Below, piece by piece: positions 1 to 9,574 of a stretch of 64,000 nucleotides of DNA. How positions within the stretch are numbered: the first letter of the stretch is position 1; the number at the start of each line of letters is the position of its first letter. A program made the position numbers and the translations under genes. The notes under the pieces were generated by a model. It saw nothing but the letters and a program-made list of their open reading frames with translations. It had not been told where the DNA came from and ran no database searches. Source of the stretch: Syncephalastrum monosporum B8922 (taxonomy: Eukaryota > Mucoromycota > Mucoromycetes > Mucorales > Syncephalastraceae); NCBI GenBank assembly GCA_000697355.1, contig JNEN01001276.1:1-64000 (forward strand), written 5' to 3'.

Positions 1-2514
1 ATGCTCGCACTGCCGCAACGAATTCCCCGCACTTTCATGGTGCCAAACTGGACCAAGTAAAATACATGGACGGACGGTTGGGAAAGGTACAGTACAATGA
101 GAAAAGGAAAGCAAAATAAATAGGTACTCATATCTTTTGATAGTCTCAAAGTGCACGGCCTTGCGGTTGGGGGGAATCTCCATCCGGGGTGGAGTGGTAT
201 CGGTAGGTCGGCAAGGACGGAAACACAAACGGCAACACCAGGGCGAAAAGGCGCGAAACTTGGCGCACTACAGAGGGGTCGCCGCTGCGGGGTGGACGCC
301 ATTGCCGGGGGTGGGGTTTGGGTTGGCGGACCCACCCGCCGGTAGAGGTGTGAGGAAGGAAGTTTGGGGCAATACGAACGTTTGTCCTTCAGAAGCACGT
401 CGCATCTTTTGTGTCAAGGTAAAGCGACCCACCAAGCCAAGTCCATTTATTCACATCATTCACATTATTTCTATTTGATTAGGCGAAGCGACATTTTTCT
501 CTACGACCCTGGTGGGATCATTGGGACTTGTCCTTTTTGTTCCGTTCCTCAGGTTGGTATTCAAACTACACAAGGCCTCATACACGAACTAACTATCAAT
601 TTTTTCTTGCCAGTTCGGATGGCAAACCGACACAGACGCACAACACACGACGCACGACAAACACTGACACACAGACACACAAATTATCCCTAGCTCTCAC
701 CCTCGCTCGTTTGGGGATGGACTTGAAATGATGATCAAGGTCTAGTACGTGCACTTCCTGCGCAAAAGGCGTCAAGCAGCGAACATACATTGGCTTTGGT
801 GAACAAAGGTCGGTATACAATGTCAATTTGAAATGATTCGTATCTTGCTCATCAGTAATTTGAATAACACAGGCTCTGATTGGACTCTGACTTGCCTCCT
901 TACATATGTTGCGGCGGCTACCAATATGCATGTAAAGGTCTGGCTAGCCCAGTACCTTTTCTACTCTTGCATGCTTCGAGACGGCGGACATCTCATACTC
1001 TTCCATGGTGGCGACAAGTACAGACAGACAGACAGACAGACAATACTGGGACATCTATACAAAAAGGTAAGCTTTTTGCGTCATCCAGTAAGCATGTTAG
1101 ATACTAATATTATATCTGCATCACTGATAGGGGCACATAGATAATTGGGCGGACGCATCAGATCGAATGGCAACTGATTATGAGGAACAACTACGACAGA
1201 TAATTACACAAGTAGGTATGTCATTAACTGTACGTGCACAATCATATCAAATGCTTATCTAGTCATAATTCTGTTCGCTGATAGTGTGCAGAAACGAATC
1301 AAAAGCACTCCACCACACCACCACAATTGGCGTGAAATATCTCCATATTCCACACACGCGGTCCTTCTGAGTTCGACATGGACAATGGTGCTGAGGACAA
1401 GAAAGAAGGATGGTGACGACCTGTTCTGTGAGCTTGACCATCGCAGCCTATTCTTTATACGCGGCGACATATCCAACGCCTTGCTTTGGTTGTTCTCTCC
1501 TCGATTATCCTTTGGAGAAACTCTTGGAATGGAAGCACTTTTAAAAAGGCAAAGCATACCGCCGTTGACATGGCAATGATCTTACTTAGTTTCCATAGAG
1601 CATGTGCCATATCTGCTTTTCGGCGCTCCTGTACATACTGTGGGCGATTGCTCTCCAGCTACATGCATTCCGAGCTCATAGCTGTGCTCTGCTCGGGTGG
1701 ACTCACTACTCTCTGGATCGAACCTCATCGGCTGCTCTAGTCATCTCGGCTGGCTGCAACAACGGAAAAAAAAAGAAAAAGAAAAAAAAAAACACGTCGC
1801 CCCGGCCCAGACATTACATGGCAAGCAATGATGACTGCTCATTGACATGATCATTCTCTAAATCTATGACTGTTAAATGTCTTGCTTAGGTCACCGGACA
1901 AGGTAGACGGACACATCACAAAAGTCCCAATCTACGAAGATCTATTGGAAAGCGTCGTCCGGCCCAGACATTACATGGTAAGCAAATATGACAGTTGATT
2001 TGCATAGTCAGGCGCTGATTCCATCATTGTTCAATGTCTTGTTTAGGTCACCGGACATGGTAGACGGACACATACATAAAAAGTCCCTCTCTACAAAGAT
2101 CTATGGCCCTACGAAACCATTAGAATATCCAAAGCAGTATCGTACTTGATATGCTTTCACAAAGCATTAGCTATCAGCGAATGCACACGCAGCACTAGCA
2201 AGAGAAAGAGTAAGCCGGTTGCATGATGCGATACCCAGCGGACGCACTAGTTCATTCGAGCAACATGGTCTATAGCTCCTTATATAAATAAAAATGCGGC
2301 CCATTTATACCATGACATGCAATGGATCTTGACATTATTATAGAATGTCAGTGATATGTACACTATGTGTTGTACAAGCTGTATACGCACAGGCAATAAA
2401 ACTTTCCTACATGAAAATTCTGGTTAGTCGCTTCTTTATCTCATGCCTTCATGGACGCACACAGATACAAGATTGCTTCATTGATACGAAGGAGTAATTT
2501 TTACATGTGGAAAA
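1..2514. other. Low-density region without a confident gene
   Basis: About 2.5 kb where no family can be recognised. Bases 1-60 read as a short frame ending in TAA, with an AATAAA at 115-120, so they could be the 3' end of a gene lying mostly left of the window; this is a guess. A GC-rich stretch lies at about 150-350. Exon-like pieces bounded by good splice signals occur at 483-552 and 1131-1215 (see findings), but their neighbours do not assemble into a known protein. A (CAGA)n microsatellite lies near 1020-1042 and an A-rich run near 1765-1792. A tandem duplication at 1795-2110 is listed separately. The rest, 2110-2514, is AT-rich with nothing I can support. Confidence 0.5.
1795..2110. repeat. 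Tandem 157-bp direct repeat carrying intron-like boundaries
   Basis: Two head-to-tail units, about 1795-1952 and 1953-2110. Shared blocks are offset by 157 bases: ggcccagacattacatgg at 1804 and 1961, then ggtcaccggaca at 1889 and 2046, then tagacggacaca, and gatctat near 1939 and 2098. Each unit has a donor-like site after the block ending ACATG (gcaagc in unit 1, gtaagc in unit 2) and a pyrimidine-rich TAG acceptor before the ggtcaccgg block. The sequence between these blocks, which would be the intron, has diverged far more than the flanks. This looks like an exon-intron segment duplicated in tandem. Unit 1 stays open for about 29 codons across the exon-like part, while unit 2 shifts frame after its shared start. 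Confidence 0.75.
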
Positions 2515-3052
2515 TTATCCTAGGTTATATTTGGCACGCGCGCAGGCCTCAGCTAGTTCTTTCTTTAAATTCTCTTGCTGGGTTACCATCATGCGAGGTA
2601 AGTTATCAATGACTTCCTCGTTAAATATGGAAGCTAGACAGACGATAGACACCTTCAGCTACTAAATCAAACGTATTATATCTGACTTACGATGGGGTTC
2701 GATTCGAGGTTGCGCTACAACACCAACAGGTAGACATATCAATGTCTCGCCTGTATTTAAATTATACTCGATCAGTACACGATCATATATAGAATATCAA
2801 TAGTGTGATTATCCATGGTAACAAACCGATAGCCATGTATAAATATAGCATATGGCCTTGACGTGAAATTCTAACAGGCACATAATGAAAAGAATCCTGC
2901 GAAAAAGCACGAATCAGCGGAGTGGACGTGCTGAAACTGTGCCTATTTTGGACAATAAACTTTGTTTCACTTCTTCGAAATTCAGGAAACCCGGGAAATC
3001 GTGTTTTCGAAAGTAGGGCGCATATCAAATGACTGAATGCATCTGAACGCAC
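2515..3052 (-). CDS. NDUFB5-like mitochondrial protein, gene or remnant, 5' end unresolved
   Basis: Three coding pieces can be chained on the minus strand: 2827-3052 (open frame without an ATG at its 5' end), 2691-2750 and 2515-2633, ending in TAA at 2515-2517. The last intron, 2634-2690, has a clean GTAAGT donor and a CTAG acceptor. The first piece has a mitochondrial-presequence flavour (RHSFSTSTPLIRAFSQ) followed by a hydrophobic stretch (MLYLYMAIGLLPWIITLL). The C-terminal part is charged and helical (VTQQENLKKELAEACARA). The order presequence, one membrane segment, G-E-x-L-x-x-x-P-x-G turn and helical tail resembles complex I subunit NDUFB5. The join between first and second pieces is uncertain: either a GTTTGT-donor intron at 2751-2826, which removes part of the membrane segment, or a frameshift. 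No in-frame ATG was found upstream, so a decayed copy is possible. Confidence 0.4.
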
Positions 3053-3354
3053 ACATGCATTCTTTTATTATAAAAACAAAACAGGTAAATGGTATCGAAT
3101 AATAAAATTATTGTAAACTGAAGAAAAAACGACGAAAAATACGCAACAGCAGCTATGGAGGTATGTGGCGCCAAGACTAGAAATGAGGTAAAACGGATTT
3201 ATTCTATTTGTCAAAAAGTCAAGTGGTGGAAAACGGGTTGATCTGCCGATTTGCCGCTCAGACCACGTTTTTTAAAATAGAGAGTCGACCTTTCCACTCC
3301 TTTTTTCCGCTTTCGTCCTTTTTAACTGTTTTTCGACAACCCTCGCTCGTTTGC

Positions 3355-5424
3355 ATGCTTCCTGCGGATGAAAAGGCTTTGGAGCATTCCAAAAGCGGTA
3401 GCAGGGACCCCGACATTGTATACGGTGCACAAAACCGGTCGGATGCGGTCCAACCCACAACGACGCTCGAATATGATAACAAGGAAGCGAATGCATCAGC
3501 CGAGCGAGTAGACAGTATTGCCATGACGACAGCGGAAAAGCCCGAGCCTGAGCCTGCAGGTGTATCATGGCGGCTCAAGTGCCTTATTTTGATTTGCATG
3601 CTGGCTGTACCTGGTAAACTTAATTTCCCCGTATTTTTTTATCGCCACTCCATACACGTGGCACTGTTGCGAACAATGGGCAGTGACACTGGAGCATTTT
3701 TTTAGTCGGATCACACTATCTCGAAGCCACCATGGGAACGCTCAAGACGTCTCTGAAACATGTAAGCAGTAAGCGCTGAATGATACGATAGACCGCTGAC
3801 TCGCCAGTAGACGATGCACATCAATAATACCCAATTCAGTATCCTAATGTCGGCCGTGACACTAGTCGGGACTGTCCTTCCCCTTTTTGCTGGTATCCTC
3901 GTCGATGACCTGTCCGGCGTGGGCTCGATTCGTGCCACGACGATTATCAGCTTTGTGATATTCGTGGGTGCGTTCCTCGTATCGATCGCTGCTATCCGCC
4001 TGAGTTACCCGCTCATGGTGGCAGGCCAGGTCATTTATGGCCTTGGAGGCGGCATGATTGTGACAATGCAAGAAGCCATCCTAGCGCGCTGGTTTCGCGA
4101 CAAGCAGCTTTCGATCGTGGTCGGCCTGGTCGTATGCATCGCGCGACTTGTGAAATGGGCAGCCAAGATGGCGTGTTATAACGTAATCCGGTCTGCCGGA
4201 GGTCAAATGGCGTGGGCAATCCATGTGGCGACGATATTATGCGGCGCAGGCGTCGTAGCGAATTGCATATACTGGGTTGCGCTGGTGCGGTACGGCTGGG
4301 CCACCGTCTCCGGCAAAGAAATCTCCCGGCCGCATGAGGCCTATTCAAGTCAGTTACCCGAGGATCAGGAGCCCACCACGCCCGCCAATATCCTCAGCAG
4401 GCGAAACACGACGGCCACTAACCTGTCGGACACCCGCTTACAGTCCAGCTCGTTCAAGTACTCTGTGCGTCTCTTCTTCTTCGTGCCGAGTACGTTTTGG
4501 ATGGTGCCTTGGATGCAGCTCTGCATGTCCAGTGTTCTTTCCTCTTTTGAGGATATTGCTACGTAAGTGTCTCTCCAATTGTCATGGGGACAGCATGCAT
4601 AACAAAGAAGCACGCGAATGATTCACACTCTTTTTTTTTTTTTTTTTTTTTGCACAAACAGCGAATTCGTTCAGTTCCGCTTCAAGACGGACAGCATCAT
4701 GGCCGGTTATCAAAGTAGCTTGACACAGGTCGTGCCGATTGTCGTTGCGCCATTGATGGGCGTGGTCATCCATCGGTATGGCAAGCGGTTATGGAGCTTA
4801 TTAAGCGGCGCAATCATTTTGGTGGCATCGTTAGCCATGTTGGCTTATTCGTGGGCTGCCCCGGCGGCGGGCATGATCCTGTTCTCGTCTGCACTGGCGC
4901 TGGGCCCGATCGGTGTGCTGACATCGGCCCCTTTGCTTTTGCCGCAAGAGCTGGCAGGGACAGGCATGGGGTTGCACAAAATTGCGAACAATGTCGGCAC
5001 TACCATTGTTTCCATCTTGGTCGGCTACGTGCAGGACCTGACCTATCACGATGGTAACCCCCACGACGATACCTCTGACCTTGGCAAAGAGTACGATGGT
5101 GTCATGATCCTCTACATGGTCCTCGCCTGCATCTCTGTCCTCGGTGCGATGGTCTTCTGGGTGATGGATCGCCGGATGCTGTCTGGCTGGCTCCAGGCAA
5201 CCAAGAAGGAGCGTGACCACCGCGTTGCAGAAGTGTCTGAGCTCCAGCAACAGCCTTACCGTGATTGGGAACGCATTGGACAGGCGCTGCGTTCTATCGG
5301 CTGCCAGCTGCGCAGGCGGCGGTCGTTTGTGTACGTCGGCATCTTTGGATTCTGGCTTGTCGTCTCATGGGCCGTCTTCTTCGCTTTTGCGTTGATGCCC
5401 TTATACCAAAACTATTCCTCGTGA
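3355..5424 (+). CDS. MFSD1-like major facilitator transporter
   Basis: Four exons: 3355-3613, 3706-3761, 3811-4562 and 4662-5424, giving 609 residues. The protein starts with a polar tail of about 75 residues, then membrane helices of a major facilitator. An early GSHY...GTLK segment, the YGLGGGMIVTMQEAILARWF stretch in the middle of the first half and a second six-helix block in exon 4 match the MFSD1 branch, whose animal member exports dipeptides from lysosomes. A vacuolar or lysosomal location and a small peptide or organic solute as substrate are therefore inferred. The start was chosen as the first ATG giving a polar N-terminus without the hydrophobic upstream extension. The third intron (4563-4661) holds a run of 21 T directly before its acceptor. 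A different MFS subfamily cannot be excluded. Confidence 0.75.
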
Positions 5425-5574
5425 CAATCATAAAGTTTATACATGTACTACACACATAAACTCGCAATGACGTAGGACCGCCCCTTTAAAATGGGGTCAT
5501 GCAGCTGCAGTGGCGGAGGGCGATTTTTGCTTTGTCTCTCTTTCTCTCTCTCTTTTCTGTATACCAAGTTGCAC

Positions 5575-7923
5575 ATGTCGTCTCCATTGCCGGCGAATGC
5601 AAAGCAGAACTATCACCACCGTGAAGATGAGGACGGCGAGTTCAGTCACAACAATGACGAAGGCGTGCTGTCAAGCTCATTTGACAGGGCAGCGTCTATT
5701 GCTCGTCTCGGATCGCCTGTGCCACACAATGCCCTGAGCAGCTCGCCTCCACGAAGCGAGCACTCGGTGCGGTCGTATGGGAGTGCGGGTGGGGCTGATT
5801 TGGAGCACGTGCCGTCCATGTCGAGCGGCCTCTTCCGCCCGTTGTCGAATGCGACGTACAACTACGATGATAACACGCTGTCGGCCGGTCTGCCGGAGGA
5901 CCAGGTCGCACGCGTCGTCAAACGCCACCTCGTCGAGACATCGCCTGCCGCCTCCATCCTCAGCTCGTCGCTGCACCGCGTCGGCACGCACCAATCGTCT
6001 GCGGCCGCGTCGACCCACTCGCATGACGGCGCCTCTTCCTCAGCGGGCAGCAACAGTAACCACCCGCACAAGACCGTCCACCAGCTGCCGGGCGGCGCCA
6101 TCACGCACGATATCTACAAGTGGGCCGAATCGGCGGATGCAGAGCAGTCGCGACGGGGTCGGACGCAGTCCATGTACATTCCGCGGCAGGAGCCGTCGGA
6201 CCCTGCATTGGCCCGCCTCAAGGACCCCGGTGGATTCCGCCGCCATTACGTGTACGATCAAGCCGCACGCCGGGGTCGCGAACCGCCGCACTGGATGACA
6301 CGCACTTTTGTCGATTTCCTGGCTCTCTACGGTCATTTCGGTGGCGAGGACCTGAGTGACTATGAGGACGAGGACGAGGATGAAGATGCCATTGATGAAA
6401 CCACCGGCTTGCTACGGCGACGGCGGCGACGCGGCCAGGACGAGGACGATGACGGTGATGACAGTGCCTCCCGCCTGATCCGTCGCGCGCAGGCAAACGC
6501 AGTTCAAGGCACGGCCACCCCCTCCAAGGCCGTCTTCTTGCTCTTAAAGTCCTTTGTTGGCACAGGTACGCCCAAGTGTGGATGGATTTTGATGAAGGGG
6601 GTTTTCTAACACGTACTGTGTATTCTCAGGTGTCATGTTCTTACCAAAAGCGTGAGTTCCCTTACACTGTTTAAAAAAAAGAGAGCTCATTTCTCACGGA
6701 TATCTCCAGGTTTCACAATGGTGGTCTCTTTTTCTCGAGTGCATTGCTTACAGGCATCGCCTGCATATCGCTCTACAGTTTTCTGCTCCTCGTCCAAACC
6801 CGAAACATCATCCCCGTCTCCTTTGGTGACATTGGCGGTATCCTCTTTGGCCGACATATGCGTTTTGCCGTCTTGACGGCCATCACGTTTTCACAGGTAA
6901 GTAATAAGGTTCACTGCGTGTTTCAAGATATTGATCGCATCACGTCATGATGGCTTTTTGCTGTGTGTTTTCTAGATCGGGTTTACGACTGCGTACATTG
7001 TGTTTGTTGCCCAGAACTTGCAAGCCATCATCGAATCTGTGTCCAAATGCGATGTGCGCGTTCCGCTCGCGTACCTCATCCTCGGCCAGGTGGCGGTGTA
7101 TGTCCCGCTCGCCATGATCCGCAAGATCCAAAAGCTGTCGTCGTTCGCGCTGATTGCGGATTTATTTATCCTTATGGGCCTGATCTACTTGTACTACTAT
7201 GACTTCTTGACCCTCGCCACGCAGGGAGTCGCCGATGTGGAATGGCTCATCAACTCAAAGTCGTTCCCCATGTTTATCGGTACGGCCGTATTTACTTATG
7301 AGGGTGTGGGTCTTGTGATCCCCATTACCGAGTCCATGAGGGAGCCCGAGCGATTCCCCAAGGTCCTGTCGGCCACGATGGTGGGTATCACCACCATCTT
7401 CTTGTCCGTCGGATTCATCTCGTACATGGCCTTTGGCAGCAAGGTCCAGACCGTGATCTTGCTCAACATGCCCGCCACACCCGTCGTCAACATGGTGCAA
7501 GCCTTATATGCAATGGCCATCATGCTCTCGATCCCACTTCAGCTCTTCCCCGCGATCCGTATCATTGAGAACATGTTATTCTCGCGCTCAGGTAAACACA
7601 ATGTGGTTGTCAAATGGGAGAAGAACGCGTTCCGCTTCGCCGCCGTCCTGGGCTGCGCAGGTATCGCGATTGCGGGCTCCAACGACCTCGACAAGTTTGT
7701 CTCGCTCGTCGGCAGCTTGGCGTGCTTACCGCTGTGTTTCCTTTTCCCGCCTCTTTTCCATCTCAAGGCAGTGGCGCGCACGTGGACTCAAAAAACAATT
7801 GATTGCACGATCCTCGTCTTTGGCGTGCTTGCCATGATTTATGCGACCGGTATCACGATTTCGCTCTGGTCTGCTGGAGGTGCAGAAGCACCCGTCTCAC
7901 GGTGTCCAGCGAATGGTCATTAG
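5575..7923 (+). CDS. Vacuolar amino-acid transporter, Avt3/Avt4-like
   Basis: Four exons: 5575-6565, 6630-6651, 6710-6896 and 6976-7923, giving 715 residues. The first about 320 residues are Ser- and charge-rich and predicted disordered, with an acidic run near residues 260-285, as in Avt3/Avt4. The amino acid/auxin permease fold follows: KSFVGTGVMFLPKAFHNGG, then SLYSFLLLVQTRNIIPVSFG, then FVAQNLQAII and further helices. Avt3/Avt4 export neutral amino acids from the vacuole to the cytosol, and the same role is inferred here. Exon 2 is only 22 nt and encodes the G-V-M-F-L-P-K motif at the start of the first helix. The start lies just after a CT-rich leader. It follows the MFSD1-like gene on the same strand 150 bases downstream, so two organellar solute carriers sit in tandem. 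Confidence 0.88.
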
Positions 7924-8116
7924 AGACAAGCATAGTATCTAACCTTTTCCAGAAAGCATACCCTACCTTTTCTACTTTCCCTCGGCCGCGTGCCCACCCT
8001 TCTAAAAAAGCCCCACTTCCACTTTGCATGCACAGCTAGTCAGCAAATATTATATAAATGAGTTGCTGTTCTATATACAGTCTAAGCAATGGGTATGTAC
8101 AAATAGTATCGAAGTA

Positions 8117-9359
8117 CTAGGCAAAGAGCACACTAAAGCTCTCTTGATCAAACTCCAGCAACACTTTCTTGTCAGCCTGGACGAAGCATGGGGTGAACAT
8201 ATAAATTAAATGAAACCTATGCTTCGTCATCCTTACCTGGAGACCCTCCTCTCCCGTGATATCCTGGAGCACTGCCATCAACTCGCGAAGCAAAGTATAA
8301 ACGCGGTCGTCTTTCTGCTCTTTATAAAAATACATCCAAGCTGTGCTGATGGCCGCCAGTATCAGCCCCCGATAGCGCGGTACACTTGAAAGGATGAGCA
8401 AAACGTGTGGGTGGGAAAATAGCTGGCTTTGTTTTCTTACCACGGCCGTCCATTCTGGAGGACCACCTTGAGAGAAGTGATGGCTTCGATACTCAACGCG
8501 CGTAAATCCTCTGACGATTCGTTGTGAGGTGTTCGTTCGATCGTATCGCAGAGAACCTCTACAAGGACCTATGTCAAGAAAAAAAAAAAGGAAAATACTG
8601 CATCGGTCACTGGATCACTAGACATTGAATAATTGCTATTACCTTGAGATAGCGAATACCCACAGCACTCAAGTGGGTATAAACACGCGGTAACTGACTG
8701 TAGAGGAAAGCTGCCTGACGCGGCTTTCCATGGACATAGACCAAGGCCGCAAGGATGGCATCAAGCACTTTTTCGTAGGATTCGACATGGGGCCGACTTC
8801 CAAACTCTGTGGTCTTGTCGATGAGATCCATCGTGCAGTCATAAGCAAGCGATGCAATCGGTATATCCTTGTCCTCCGTGACAAATTGGAGATGTCGATT
8901 CAACACCTTTTCCCCTTAGCGCGTCAGTGACTGATAGGATGAAAAAAAGCATGAAGCGCTTACATCGGAAAAGACGAGGTGGAGGCCGCGTTTCGTTATG
9001 TCTTGGCCGGGCACTTTTTGTACCAAGGCGCGTAAGACCTGGACGCCCCGCAGGCGGACTGAGAGCTCGCTGCTGGAGTCGAGAATGCGAAGAATGAAGG
9101 GCACAAGCTGAAGGACTTGGTCCGTGGGACCATGTCCGACAGCCCAAGCAAGTACAGTAACAGCATCGTAGCCGTCCTCGACATGAAGCCAGGCCGGATC
9201 CGGATCGTCTTTGTCGCCTTGGAACGGCGGCCGAATCACTCTGGCAACCACTTCAGACCAGTGGTTGGTGGCAACATGCAGAGAGGGATCGTCTGTGGTT
9301 TGCCCGTCAGGACAACATTGCTGGCAGTAGTGCTGCAGGAATGACGATTCTTCCATCAC
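8117..9359 (-). CDS. TTI2-like HEAT-repeat protein
   Basis: Five exons in gene order: 8964-9359, 8643-8906, 8441-8568, 8237-8384 and 8117-8176, giving 331 residues. The protein is all-helical. A W-A-V-G...P-F-I-L-R-I-L-D segment followed by VRLRGVQVLRALV, then paired helices, fits the TTI2 family. TTI2 is the third subunit of the Tel2-Tti1-Tti2 co-chaperone, which matures PIKK kinases such as TOR and ATM. The match rests on pattern, not on a diagnostic active-site motif, so another HEAT protein is possible. At 331 residues it is shorter than yeast Tti2, and the true start might lie in an unseen upstream exon. The last intron (8177-8236) is 60 nt long and has no stop in frame, so retaining it would add 20 residues. 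The gene ends about 190 bases from the convergent AVT-like gene. Confidence 0.55.
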
Positions 9360-9574
9360 ACGTTTTGGCGTATGGCAGGCAGAGCAGGCGACGAATCACT
9401 TAAAATTTGCAACGCGACTCTGAACCAGTAAAGTAAAAGCCCGCTTACTCTTAAAAAAGTGGGGAACCTTTGGTGGTCGTGTATAGTTGATAAGGTCGTC
9501 TAAGGATGAAATTATATATTTCAATGAAGGAGGAAAAGAAAAAGTAATAAAACAACATGCTATATGGAAGTGTA

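Noticed and set aside
2690..2710. A tRNA B-box-like GGTTCGATTCG
   Set aside because: The T-arm stem does not pair and there is no A box or acceptor stem at the right distance. The sequence lies in a coding piece of the opposite strand.
1..3354. A transposon explaining the left region
   Set aside because: No terminal inverted repeats, target-site duplication, transposase or reverse-transcriptase motif were found; only a local tandem duplication is supported.
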